Shown here: positions 35,137 through 43,304 of the stretch, piece by piece | Position numbering within the stretch: the first letter of the stretch is position 1 | Layout: the number at the start of each line of letters is the position of its first letter | Origin: Bradyrhizobium cytisi | Lineage (GTDB): Bacteria; Pseudomonadota; Alphaproteobacteria; Rhizobiales; Xanthobacteraceae | Length of the DNA stretch: 44,562 bases | Direction of reading: 5' to 3' | Assembly (NCBI RefSeq): GCF_008123515.1 | Contig: NZ_VSSR01000064.1 | Coordinates: 1 to 44,562 of the forward strand | Made by a program: the position numbers and the translations under genes | The notes under the pieces: model-generated | What the model saw: only the letters and a program-made list of their open reading frames with translations | What the model was told of the DNA's origin: nothing | The model's database searches: none

Positions 35137-36065
35137 GTGACACATCCGCCCGCGTTGCCGATTCCACCGGCAACTGGGTCGATACGCTCGCGCCGCAATG
35201 GGCGCGGCCTTATTTGCGCTTGTCTCGCTTCGATCGTCCGATCGGCTCCTGGCTTCTGTTGATGCCGTGCTGGTGGTCGGCCGCGCTCGCCAGCGGCATG
35301 GCGCATGATGTCCATCGCCTGCCGCTTGTCATCGTGCTGTTCTTGATCGGCGCCTTCGTGATGCGCGGCGCCGGCTGCACCTGGAACGACATCACCGACC
35401 GCGACCTCGACGACAAGGTCGAGCGCACCCGCTCGCGGCCGCTGCCGTCGGGGCAGGTGACCACCAGGCAGGCGCTCGCCTTCATGGTCGCGCAGGCCCT
35501 GATCGGGCTCGTCGTGCTGCTGCAGTTCAACCGCTTCGCGGTTCTGACCGGCATCGCCTCGCTTCTGATCGTTGCGATCTATCCCTTCATGAAGCGCATC
35601 ACCTGGTGGCCGCAGATCGTGCTCGGGCTCGCCTTCTCCTGGGGCGCCCTGATGGGATTCGCCGTCACCTTCGGGCGCATCGACGTCACCGCACTGGTGC
35701 TCTACGCCGGCGCGATTTCCTGGGTGATCGGCTATGACACCATCTATGCACATCAGGACGCCGAGGACGATGCGCTGATCGGCATCAAGTCCACCGCGCG
35801 CCTGTTCGGCGCACATACGCACCAGGCGCTGATCCTGTTCTATGGTCTTGCAGTCATGCTGATCGGTGTCGCACTCGCCTCAGGCGATGCGCGCTGGCCA
35901 GCCTGGCTCGGGCTTGCCGCCTTCGCCGTGCATCTGGGCTGGCAGATCGCGCGGCTCCGGATCGAGGATCCCGAGCTCTGCAGGCGGCTGTTCTATTCGA
36001 ACAAATATGCGGGGGCGCTGCTGTTCGCGGGATTGCTGGCCGACGCGGTGATCCGCGCGGCTTAG
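35133..36065 (+). CDS. ubiA: 4-hydroxybenzoate polyprenyltransferase UbiA
   Basis: This 310-residue membrane protein of the UbiA prenyltransferase family has about eight hydrophobic helices. The first metal-binding motif is NDITDRDLD (85-93, after MRGAGCTW); the second is around YDTIYAHQDAEDDALIGIKS. It attaches the polyprenyl chain to 4-hydroxybenzoate in ubiquinone synthesis. ATG 35133 overlaps the end of the secreted protein gene by 4 bases. The long frame upstream of 35133 is a shadow of that gene. Its stop overlaps the convergent DUF6101 stop by 4 bases. Confidence 0.93.
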   Translation: MSDTSARVADSTGNWVDTLAPQWARPYLRLSRFDRPIGSWLLLMPCWWSAALASGMAHDVHRLPLVIVLFLIGAFVMRGAGCTWNDITDRDLDDKVERTRSRPLPSGQVTTRQALAFMVAQALIGLVVLLQFNRFAVLTGIASLLIVAIYPFMKRITWWPQIVLGLAFSWGALMGFAVTFGRIDVTALVLYAGAISWVIGYDTIYAHQDAEDDALIGIKSTARLFGAHTHQALILFYGLAVMLIGVALASGDARWPAWLGLAAFAVHLGWQIARLRIEDPELCRRLFYSNKYAGALLFAGLLADAVIRAA

Positions 36066-36580
36066 TTCCTTGCAGTGATCTCGCGTTCTCCGCGATGAAC
36101 CGGCAGCTCGCGCGCCATGGCGGTGCGGCGGCGCATCAGGAATGTCGGACGGCGGTCGCGGATCGCGTTGCGGCGGCGACGGCGCGGTGCGGGCTTGCGG
36201 GCACCTTCGTCGAGCTGCGGCAGCGCAAATATCTCGCTCCAGATCGCCCAGGCCTCAGCGAGATCGTCGCCATCGGCACTGACCAGCAGTGGAACGGAGA
36301 GCGAGGGATCGCGATGCACCAGGACGAGGGTCTGCGCCTCGTCATTGCCGCGCAGCGCGACGCCGGTGAAGTCGCTGACGCGGACGTTGATCGCCATCTG
36401 CATGCCGCGGACGGCACGGCGCAGCACGACACGCTCGCGATGAAGCTCGATTTGCCTGGTGTAGCCGTCGGCACGCGGATCATGCGCATCGAAGCGGACC
36501 GGAAGGGAAAGAGGGTCGAGCCGCAAGCTGCGGCTCGACCCGGCGGGGTTGGCCCCGCATGTTGCTGTTTGACGCCTCAC
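36062..36580 (-). CDS. DUF6101 family protein
   Basis: This 172-residue basic protein begins MRRQTATCGANPAGSSRSLRLDPLSLPVRFDAHDPRADGYTRQIELHRERVVLRRAVRGMQMAINVRVSDFTGVALR. It ends in an Arg-rich stretch (PAPRRRRRNAIRDRRPTFLMRRRT). I believe it is the rhizobial DUF6101 protein, whose function is not known. The start is a GTG at 36580 with GGGGAG about 10 bases upstream. No signal peptide or membrane helix is seen. Confidence 0.72.
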   Translation of the reverse strand: MRRQTATCGANPAGSSRSLRLDPLSLPVRFDAHDPRADGYTRQIELHRERVVLRRAVRGMQMAINVRVSDFTGVALRGNDEAQTLVLVHRDPSLSVPLLVSADGDDLAEAWAIWSEIFALPQLDEGARKPAPRRRRRNAIRDRRPTFLMRRRTAMARELPVHRGEREITARN

Positions 36581-36689
36581 GGCTTTAGTTCTCCCCGCCA
36601 GGATTATGTTCCCGGTCGATGCGAGGACCTTAGCGCGCTCGTTTCCGAAACCGCTTAAAAAGCCTGGTTAATCCGGCGTCACCGCCCGC

Positions 36690-36735
36690 CATGATTGACA
36701 AGACCTTGGCGCGCATGATTGACGAGACGTTGCGC
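36690..36735. repeat. imperfect tandem direct repeat in a divergent promoter region
   Basis: CATGATTGACAAGACCTTGG-CGC (36690-36712) and CATGATTGACGAGACGTTG-CGC (36714-36735) repeat with about three differences and a 24-base period. Both copies contain TTGAC-like boxes. It is in the region shared by the DUF6101 and pmbA-like genes. It may be a double regulator site or chance. Confidence 0.4.
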
Positions 36736-36858
36736 AGAAGCCGCGAATCTGAGCCTTCTGCAGGCTGATAATGCTTGAAGTCCGCACCATTTGGGCACAT
36801 CTGGTGTTCAGGGCCCCGATCGCCCCGAAACCTCCCGCGTCCCAACAGGATTTCGTTT

Positions 36859-38262
36859 GTGAACCCTTCACCAAGCTCGACGCTTTTGCCCCAGGAAACG
36901 TCCAAAGCCAATCGCGACCTGTTCGATCAGTCCGCGCTCTCGGATCTTGCTCAGCGTCTGGTCGAGGCGGCGAAGCGCGCCGGCGCGGATGCGGCCGACG
37001 CGGTCGCGGTGCGCGGCATCTCGCAGGGCGTCGAGGTGCGCGACGGCCGTGTCGAGGAGTCCGAGCGGTCTGAGGGCGACGATGTCGGCCTGCGCGTGCT
37101 GGTCGGCCGGCGCCAGGCCGTGGTGTCGACCAATGACGCCAGCGGCGATGCCGTGACCAAGCTTGCCGAGCGTGCGGTGGCGATGGCGCGTGTTGCGCCC
37201 GACGACAAATATGTCGGGCTCGCCGATCCCGCGCTGCTCGCGCGCGATTTCCCCGATCTCGATCTGCTCGATCCCGATGTTCCCGCGACATCAGAGCTCG
37301 AGCGCCGCGCACTCGAAGCCGAGGCCGCAGCACTTGCCGTCAAGGGCGTGTCGAAATCCGGCGGCGCCTCGGCCTCCGCCGGCATGGGCGGCATGGTGCT
37401 CGTCACCTCGACCGGTTTCCACGGCTCCTATCTGCGCTCGAGCCAGGGCATCTCGGCGACCGCGATCGTCGGCGAAGGCACCGGCATGGAGCGCGACTAC
37501 GACTTCACCTCGGCGCCGCACGGTGCCGATTTGCTGTCGCCGGAAATCGTCGGCCGTTCCGCCGGCGAGCGCACCGTGGCGCGCTACAATCCGCGCAAGG
37601 TCGAGACCTGCAAGGTGCCCGTCGTGTTCGATCCGCGCGTTGCGGGCTCGCTGGTCGGCCATGTCGTCGGCGCCATCAACGGCGCCTCGATCGCGCGCAA
37701 GACCAGCTTCCTGAAGGACAAGCTCGGTCAGCAGCTGTTTGCGAAAAACATCCGCATCATCGACGACCCCCTGCGCAAGCGCGGCCTGCGCTCGCAGACG
37801 TTTGACGCCGAGGGCGTCGCCGTGAAGCAGACCGCGCTGATCGACGAGGGCGTGCTGACGACCTGGCTGCTCGATTGCGCCACCGCGCGCGAGCTCGGCC
37901 TCACCACCACCGGCCACGCCCATCGCGGCGTGTCGTCCTCGCCGTCGCCCGGGCCGTACAATCTGCATCTCGAACCGGGCACGCCGACGCCGGCCGAGCT
38001 GATCTCGGACATCAAGCAGGGCTTTTACGTCACCGATCTGATCGGCTCGGGCGTCAACGGCGTCACCGGCGATTACAGCCGCGGCGCCTCCGGCTTCTGG
38101 ATCGAGAACGGCGAGCTCACCTATCCCGTGAGCGAGGTGACGATCGCGGGCCATCTGTTCGAGATCTTCAAGTCGATGCAGCCGGCCAACAATCTCGAGT
38201 TCCGCTACGGCATCAATGCGCCGACGGTGCGCATCGAAGGACTGACGCTTGGCGGACGCTGA
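36859..38262 (+). CDS. TldD/PmbA-family metallopeptidase-related protein (PmbA-like)
   Basis: This 467-residue protein of the TldD/PmbA family has an N-terminal domain with VAVRGISQGVEVRDGRVEESERSEGDDVGLRVLVGRRQAVVSTND. The C-terminal domain has PVVFDPRVAGSLVGHVVGAINGASIARKTSFL and GLTTTGHAHRGVSSSPSPGPYNLHLEPG. No HExxxH motif is seen, which marks it as the PmbA (TldE) type, the non-catalytic partner in E. coli. PmbA/TldD processes peptides such as microcin B17 and degrades small proteins; here the partner tldD is not in view. The start is taken as GTG 36859 with AGGA upstream; an open frame extends to 36775. It overlaps the next gene by 14 bases. Confidence 0.88.
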   Translation: MNPSPSSTLLPQETSKANRDLFDQSALSDLAQRLVEAAKRAGADAADAVAVRGISQGVEVRDGRVEESERSEGDDVGLRVLVGRRQAVVSTNDASGDAVTKLAERAVAMARVAPDDKYVGLADPALLARDFPDLDLLDPDVPATSELERRALEAEAAALAVKGVSKSGGASASAGMGGMVLVTSTGFHGSYLRSSQGISATAIVGEGTGMERDYDFTSAPHGADLLSPEIVGRSAGERTVARYNPRKVETCKVPVVFDPRVAGSLVGHVVGAINGASIARKTSFLKDKLGQQLFAKNIRIIDDPLRKRGLRSQTFDAEGVAVKQTALIDEGVLTTWLLDCATARELGLTTTGHAHRGVSSSPSPGPYNLHLEPGTPTPAELISDIKQGFYVTDLIGSGVNGVTGDYSRGASGFWIENGELTYPVSEVTIAGHLFEIFKSMQPANNLEFRYGINAPTVRIEGLTLGGR

Positions 38263-39061
38263 CAGTCTCGACGCAAACGTTCTGACGCGCGACGCGGCGC
38301 TGCTGCAGGACACGGTGCGGGAGGCAGGTCGCCTCGCGCAGTCGATGTTCCGCACCGAGCTGAAGAAGTGGATCAAGGGCGCGTCCTCGCCGGTCTCGGA
38401 AGCCGACATCGCCGTCAACGACCTCCTGGAAGCGCGCCTGCGCGGCGCCACGCCCGACTATGGCTGGCTGTCGGAGGAGAGCGCCGACGATGCCACGCGG
38501 CTGTCGCGGCGGCTGACCTGGGTGGTCGATCCCATCGACGGCACCCGCAACTATCTCAACGGCCATGACGAATGGTGCGTCAGCGTCGCGCTGGTCGAGG
38601 ATGCCTTCCCCGTGCTGGCCGCGGTGTTCGCGCCTGTTAGCAACGAGTTCTTTTTCGCCGTCCGCGGCCAGGGCACGATCCTCAACGGCAAGCCGGTCCG
38701 GGCGACGGGGGGGACCGCGCTCGACTTCGCTCGGGTCGCCGGCCCGAAGCCGATGGTCGAGCGACTCAATACAAGCGGCGGCGAGATCAAGCTGCATCCG
38801 CGAATCGGGTCGCTGGCGCTCCGGCTCTGCCGGGTCGCTAATGGCGGGCTGGATGCGGCTTTTGCGGGGGGCAACAGCCATGATTGGGACCTTGCGGCGG
38901 CCGATTTGATCGTGCAGGAAGCGGATGGTAGGATGAGCGACCTCTCCGGAGATCCCATCCTCTATAATCGTCGGGAAGTGACGCACGGGGTGCTGGTGGC
39001 AGCGGGACGCGATCGTCATGCGAGCATTGTCGCGCATTTTCGAAATCGCCCCTTGCCCTGA
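38249..39061 (+). CDS. inositol monophosphatase-family phosphatase
   Basis: This 270-residue protein of the lithium-sensitive phosphatase family has metal-site residues Glu76/Glu77 in WLSEES, Asp94, Asp97 and Gly98/Thr99 in VVDPIDGT, and Asp212 and Asp214 in HDWD. All are present, so it should be active on an inositol-like monophosphate or 3'-phosphoadenosine 5'-phosphate. The start is a TTG at 38249 inside the end of the pmbA-like gene. It is the second gene of a run of six in one direction ending in lpxK. The sequence does not separate SuhB-type from CysQ-type; CysQ is plausible. Confidence 0.88.
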   Translation: MADADSLDANVLTRDAALLQDTVREAGRLAQSMFRTELKKWIKGASSPVSEADIAVNDLLEARLRGATPDYGWLSEESADDATRLSRRLTWVVDPIDGTRNYLNGHDEWCVSVALVEDAFPVLAAVFAPVSNEFFFAVRGQGTILNGKPVRATGGTALDFARVAGPKPMVERLNTSGGEIKLHPRIGSLALRLCRVANGGLDAAFAGGNSHDWDLAAADLIVQEADGRMSDLSGDPILYNRREVTHGVLVAAGRDRHASIVAHFRNRPLP

Positions 39062-39118
39062 GCGCGTCCTTTATGCTTTTCGAACACTGCTTTGCCGGGC
39101 AGCCCGTTAGGAGAACCC

Positions 39119-39364
39119 ATGTCTGATAGTGCCCCGCAACAACTGCTCCATCTCGTCATCGGTGGCGAGCTGCTCGACCTCGAGCACAACACCTTCAAGA
39201 ATCTCGACGACGTCGAGATCGTCGGCCTCTATCCGAACTATGCGTCCGCCCACGCCGCCTGGCGCGCCAAGGCGCAGAGCACGGTCGACAACGCGCAGAT
39301 GCGCTATTTCATCGTCCATCTCCACCGGCTGCTCGACCCGAATCAAGAAACGAAGGCGCGTTGA
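39119..39364 (+). CDS. DUF4170 family protein
   Basis: This 81-residue cytosolic protein has the core QQLLHLVIGGELLDLEHNTFKNLDDVEIVGLYPNYASAHAAWRAKAQSTVDNAQMRYFIVHLHRLLDP. It matches DUF4170, a short alphaproteobacterial family often found between lipid A and IMPase-like genes. AGGAG is well placed before ATG 39119. Its stop overlaps the TTG start of the next gene by 4 bases. Function unknown. Its conserved position suggests a role in the envelope operon. Confidence 0.85.
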   Translation: MSDSAPQQLLHLVIGGELLDLEHNTFKNLDDVEIVGLYPNYASAHAAWRAKAQSTVDNAQMRYFIVHLHRLLDPNQETKAR

Positions 39365-40074
39365 AAAAACTGCTTCGCAATACGCTACGAAGCAGCTGGT
39401 TTCAGCGTGCCGTCGGGGTCCTGGCGGCCGAATATCTGCGTCTGGTCTGGCGGACCAACAGGTTCACGTTCGATCCGCCCGACGTCTATGACATCGTCGA
39501 GCCGCAGATCCCGGCGATCTTCGCATTCTGGCACGGCCAGCATTTCCTCACCCCGTTCATCAAGAACAAGGATTCCTACCGGGCCAAGGTGCTGATCTCC
39601 CGGCATCGCGACGGCGAGTTCAACGCGATCGCCGTCGAGCGGCTCGGCATCGGCCTGATCCGGGGTTCCGGGGATCACGGCGGCGCTTTCCACCGCAAAG
39701 GCGGCGTCGGCGCCTTCAGGGAAATGGTGTACACGCTCCAGGACGGTTGTAATGTCGCGCTGACCGCCGATGTCCCCAAGCGTTCGCGCGTGGCCGGCCT
39801 CGGCATCATCATGCTGGCACGGGAATCGGGGCGGCCGATCATGCCTTTCGCAATGGCGACCAGCCGCTTCATCCGGCTCAAGAACTGGGACCGCACCACC
39901 ATCAACCTGCCGTTCGGGCGGGGCGCTCTGGTCGGCATCAAGGAGATCCACGTGCCGCCGGATGCCGATGCCGCCACCATGGAAGCGCTGCGGCAGGAGC
40001 TGGAAGACACGCTGAACGAAGCGACCCGCCGCGCCTATGCGCAGCTTGGTCGTCCGGGACCTGCAGATGGCTAA
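39361..40074 (+). CDS. lysophospholipid acyltransferase-family protein (DUF374)
   Basis: This 237-residue protein has a hydrophobic N-terminus and the DUF374 motifs IPAIFAFWHGQHFLTPF, LISRHRDGEFNAIAVERLGIGLIRGSG and ALTADVPKRSRVAGLGIIMLARESGRPIMPFAMATS. This group of putative acyltransferases is commonly encoded beside waaA and lpxK in alphaproteobacteria, suggesting work on lipid A or a membrane lipid. The start is a TTG at 39361 in a four-base stop/start overlap with DUF4170. It overlaps waaA by 8 bases. The donor and acceptor cannot be inferred. Confidence 0.85.
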   Translation: MKKLLRNTLRSSWFQRAVGVLAAEYLRLVWRTNRFTFDPPDVYDIVEPQIPAIFAFWHGQHFLTPFIKNKDSYRAKVLISRHRDGEFNAIAVERLGIGLIRGSGDHGGAFHRKGGVGAFREMVYTLQDGCNVALTADVPKRSRVAGLGIIMLARESGRPIMPFAMATSRFIRLKNWDRTTINLPFGRGALVGIKEIHVPPDADAATMEALRQELEDTLNEATRRAYAQLGRPGPADG

Positions 40075-41383
40075 TTCGCTGCCTCATGGGCTGCCGATGA
40101 CGCTGCGGATGTATCGGCGCCTGGCCACGGGCCTGGTGCCGCTCGCGCCTGCGCTGATCAAGCGGCGGCTGAAGCAGGGCAAGGAAGATCCCGCGCGCGT
40201 CGGCGAGCGGCGGGGGCTCAGCCGGGACGTGCGTCCGCATGGCCCGCTGGTCTGGATCCACGGCGCCAGCGTCGGCGAGGTTTTGGCCGCGGCCGCGCTG
40301 ATCGAGCGGTTGCGCGACCTCAATTTGCGCATCCTGCTCACCTCCGGCACGGTCACCTCGGCCGCCGTTGTGGCAAAGCGTTTTGCGCCCGACGTCATCC
40401 ATCAATACGTGCCGTATGATTCCCCGCGCTACGTCGCGCGCTTCCTCGACCATTGGAAGCCCTCGCTGGCACTGTTCATCGAATCCGACCTGTGGCCGAA
40501 CCTGATTTTGGCAGGCGCGGCGCGCCGGGTGCCGATGGTGCTGATCAACGGGCGGATGTCGCAGCGCTCCTTCCCGCGCTGGCGCCGGATGCACGGCACC
40601 ATCTCGGCGCTGCTGTCGCGGTTCGACATTTGTCTCGCACAGTCCAACACCGATGCCGAACGCTTCTCTGCGCTCGGCAGCCGCGACGTCGTCACCACGG
40701 GCAATCTCAAGCTCGACGTTCCGGCGCCGCCGGCCGATCCCGCAAGGCTCGAACGGCTGATGACGATGACGCGGGGGCGTCCGATCATCGTCGCAGCCTC
40801 GACCCATCCGGGCGAGGACGAGATGCTGGTCACCGCGCATCGCAACCTCGTCGGTTTCTTCCCGCAGCTTCTGACCGTGATCGTGCCGCGGCATCCCGAT
40901 CGCGGCTCGTCGATATCGGGTCTGATCACGGCGTCGGGCCTGAAGCCGGCCCTGCGCTCGCGCGAGGAGCTGCCGACGGCCGCGACCGACATCTATGTCG
41001 CCGACACCATGGGCGAGCTCGGCCTGTTCTACCGTCTCTCGCCGATCGTCTTCATGGGCGGATCGCTGATCCGCCATGGCGGCCAGAATCCGATCGAGGC
41101 GATCAAGCTCGGTGCGGCCATCGTCCATGGTCCGCACGTCTTCAACTTCGCCGACGTCTATGAGGCACTCGACGGCTGCGGCGGTGCACGCCAGGCCGAC
41201 ACGCAGGAGCTCCTCGTCAAGCAGCTTGGCCAGCTGCTGGCCGATCCGGCCGTGCGCAACAAGATGCAGCAGGCAAGTCACGGCGTGGTCGAGCAGCTCG
41301 GCGGCGCGCTCGATCGCACCATGACGGCGCTCGAGCCGTATTTGATGCAGTTGCGGATCGAGATGGGAGCCGCCAATGCGTGA
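40067..41383 (+). CDS. waaA: 3-deoxy-D-manno-octulosonic acid (Kdo) transferase WaaA
   Basis: This 438-residue GT30 protein transfers Kdo from CMP-Kdo to lipid IVA in the inner membrane. Landmarks are GPLVWIHGASVGEVLAAAALIERLRD, LFIESDLWPNLILAGAARRVPMVLINGRMSQRSF, IVAASTHPGEDEM, TVIVPRHPDRG, and FMGGSLIRHGGQNPIEAIKLGAAIVHGPHVFNFADVYE. ATG 40067 is preferred to the in-frame 40037. It overlaps the acyltransferase gene by 8 bases and lpxK by 8 bases, so all three are translated in tight succession. Confidence 0.93.
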   Translation: MANSLPHGLPMTLRMYRRLATGLVPLAPALIKRRLKQGKEDPARVGERRGLSRDVRPHGPLVWIHGASVGEVLAAAALIERLRDLNLRILLTSGTVTSAAVVAKRFAPDVIHQYVPYDSPRYVARFLDHWKPSLALFIESDLWPNLILAGAARRVPMVLINGRMSQRSFPRWRRMHGTISALLSRFDICLAQSNTDAERFSALGSRDVVTTGNLKLDVPAPPADPARLERLMTMTRGRPIIVAASTHPGEDEMLVTAHRNLVGFFPQLLTVIVPRHPDRGSSISGLITASGLKPALRSREELPTAATDIYVADTMGELGLFYRLSPIVFMGGSLIRHGGQNPIEAIKLGAAIVHGPHVFNFADVYEALDGCGGARQADTQELLVKQLGQLLADPAVRNKMQQASHGVVEQLGGALDRTMTALEPYLMQLRIEMGAANA

Positions 41384-42392
41384 GCCGGCCTTCTGGTACC
41401 GGCCGCGTTCCCCGAACTCATATCTCCTCAGCCCGTTGGGCGCGCTCTATGGCGCCATCGCTGCGCGCCGCATGGCGCGCAGTGGATTTGATGCCGGCAT
41501 CCCCGTGCTCTGCGTCGGCAATTACCACGTCGGCGGCGCCGGCAAGACGCCGACCGTGCTGGCGCTGGCCAAGCTGCTGCGCGAGCTCGGCGAGACGCCG
41601 GTGGTGCTCAGTCGTGGCTATGGCGGACGCTTGCACGGCCCGGTGATGGTCAATCGCGAACGTCATACCGCTGCCGATATCGGCGACGAGCCGCTGATGA
41701 TGGTGCGCGACGTCCCCGTCGCCGTCGCACGCGACCGCCTCGACGGCGTCGCCCTGGCCAAATCCCAAGGCGCCACCGTGATCCTGATGGACGACGGCTT
41801 CCAGAACCCGCTTCTGTTGAAGGACGCTTCGTTGATCGTGATCGACAGCGCGCGCGGCCTCGGCAACGGCAAGGTGTTTCCTGCCGGTCCGCTGCGCGCG
41901 CCGCTGAAGGCTCAGCTTGCGCGCACCGACGCGCTGGTGCTGATCGGCGACGGCCATGCCGCCGACGATGTCGCAGCGGAGATCTCCGCGCGCGGCAAGC
42001 CGGTGCTACGCGCGCGGCTGAAGCCGGACGCGGCTGCCGTCGCGCAACTGTTCGGCAAACGGGTTTTGGCCTTCGCCGGCATCGGCGATCCCGAGCGCTT
42101 CTTCCGCAGCTTGCGCGCCAGCGGTATCGAGGTTGCACGCACGCGCCCCTTTGCCGATCACCACATGTTTTCGCGAGGCGAGCTCGCCGCGCTCGCAGCC
42201 GATGCCCGGCGCGAGCAGCTCATCCCAGTGACGACGGAAAAGGATCTCGCGCGCCTGCGCGGCCGCGACGGCGTGCCTGACGGCATCGTGCCGTTCGCGG
42301 TCCAGCTCGAGTTCGGCGACCCGGCCAAGCTCAAGCAATTGATCAGCGACCATCTCTACACGGCCCGCGAGCGGCGCTTTTCAAGCCGCTGA
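41376..42392 (+). CDS. lpxK: tetraacyldisaccharide 4'-kinase LpxK
   Basis: This 338-residue enzyme phosphorylates the 4' position of the lipid A disaccharide. Walker A VGNYHVGGAGKTP (48-59) and LSRGYGGR (79-85), plus ILMDDGFQN (137-144), are all typical of LpxK, and an N-terminal membrane-associated helix is present. It is the last gene of the pmbA-like to lpxK operon. The intergenic palindrome 22 bases downstream probably marks the end of the transcript. Confidence 0.94.
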   Translation: MREPAFWYRPRSPNSYLLSPLGALYGAIAARRMARSGFDAGIPVLCVGNYHVGGAGKTPTVLALAKLLRELGETPVVLSRGYGGRLHGPVMVNRERHTAADIGDEPLMMVRDVPVAVARDRLDGVALAKSQGATVILMDDGFQNPLLLKDASLIVIDSARGLGNGKVFPAGPLRAPLKAQLARTDALVLIGDGHAADDVAAEISARGKPVLRARLKPDAAAVAQLFGKRVLAFAGIGDPERFFRSLRASGIEVARTRPFADHHMFSRGELAALAADARREQLIPVTTEKDLARLRGRDGVPDGIVPFAVQLEFGDPAKLKQLISDHLYTARERRFSSR

Positions 42393-42414
42393 AATTTCCG
42401 CGAACGATCGTCTC

Positions 42415-42501
42415 GTAGGGGTGGGCAAAGCGAAGCGTGCCCACCATCTATGTTCGCGTCCGGAGTGAGGTGGTGGGCACGCTGCGCTTTGCCCACCCTA
42501 C
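42415..42501. repeat. long inverted repeat after lpxK
   Basis: GTAGGGGTGGGCAAAGCGAA (from 42415) pairs with the reverse complement at the right end, GCGCTTTGCCCACCCTAC (to 42501). GCGTGCCCACCA at 42435-42446 pairs with TGGTGGGCACGC at 42471-42482. The long stem is interrupted near the middle. Such GTGGGCAAAG palindromes are familiar from Bradyrhizobium intergenic regions. Confidence 0.75.
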
Positions 42502-42570
42502 AGCAGTTTGCCATTCAGCCAACGTTCATCGCAAAACCTATATCGATCCCACGCGATCTCGGAGAATGCG

Positions 42571-42879
42571 ATGAAACTGCTTCTCGCGGCCCTTGCCGCC
42601 GGCCTTGTGTGTCTGATCGTTGCGCCCATGTTTGCACAGACGACGCCGGCGCCTGCGGCTCCAACCGCCACGGTGCCGGTTCCCGCGACCAAGCGCGTGA
42701 CCTGTCTCGCAACGACGCAGAACCTCAAGGGGCAGGACAAGCGCGACCAGATGCAGCTCTGCATGGCGCAGGCGCGGCTCGATTGCCTGAAACAGGCGAT
42801 CGATCAGAAGGTGGTCGGCGAAGCGCGCAAGAGTGCGATCAAGACCTGCGTGGGCACGGATGGTCCCGAGCAGGAATAG
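42571..42879 (+). CDS. small secreted PsiF-like protein
   Basis: This 102-residue precursor has a signal peptide MKLLLAALAAGLVCLIVAPMFA, cleavage before QTTPAP. A Pro/Ala/Thr-rich linker is followed by two similar repeats with cysteines: CLATTQNLKGQDKRDQMQLC and CLKQAIDQKVVGEARKSAIKTC. The C-x17-18-C pattern with Lys-rich helices resembles the PsiF repeat (phosphate-starvation-inducible, function unknown). GGAGA precedes ATG 42571. Confidence 0.72.
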   Translation: MKLLLAALAAGLVCLIVAPMFAQTTPAPAAPTATVPVPATKRVTCLATTQNLKGQDKRDQMQLCMAQARLDCLKQAIDQKVVGEARKSAIKTCVGTDGPEQE

Positions 42880-42895
42880 CCGCGCGGGTGAGGCC

Positions 42896-43123
42896 TCACG
42901 CCTGCGGCTTCGGTGCGCTCGGAAAATGCCGCTGCAGCACGGCGGTGGGCGTGGCGTAGGCTTCCTGCAGGTCCACGCTCCAGTATTTCAATTCGTCGAG
43001 CGGGATCCGCGTGTCGGTGATGGCGCAGCGCACGAAAGTCCCCGGCGAGATCACGCGGAAATCGCCGTCGAGATATTGCACCTGCGCTTCGCCATGGCCC
43101 GAAGGGCCGAACTTGTTGAGCAC
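42896..43123 (-). CDS. DUF2093 family protein
   Basis: This 75-residue protein has the core VQYLDGDFRVISPGTFVRCAITDTRIPLDELKYWSVDLQEAYATP, which is DUF2093, a short protein family of alphaproteobacteria with unknown function. No signal peptide. It converges on the PsiF-like gene, with 16 bases between the stops. Confidence 0.85.
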   Translation of the reverse strand: MLNKFGPSGHGEAQVQYLDGDFRVISPGTFVRCAITDTRIPLDELKYWSVDLQEAYATPTAVLQRHFPSAPKPQA

Positions 43124-43304
43124 GGTCGAAAGTCTCCGTGGATGGCCCCGTTTGGAAAACCTTGCGGGGCACGATGTGTTGGACTGGATGTAGCATAAAT
43201 AGGGTGGCTTGTCCGCCCGTTAAACCCACCGGTTTGTGATGTTTTGCCGCCGTTACCGCATGATAGTGCTTGAGGCCGTGCGGCACCTCCTGCGACAGAG
43301 TCCG

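Noticed and set aside
39129..39491. Overlapping frame across the DUF4170/acyltransferase joint
   Set aside because: A Ser/Arg-rich shadow frame; the two real proteins on the same strand account for the region.
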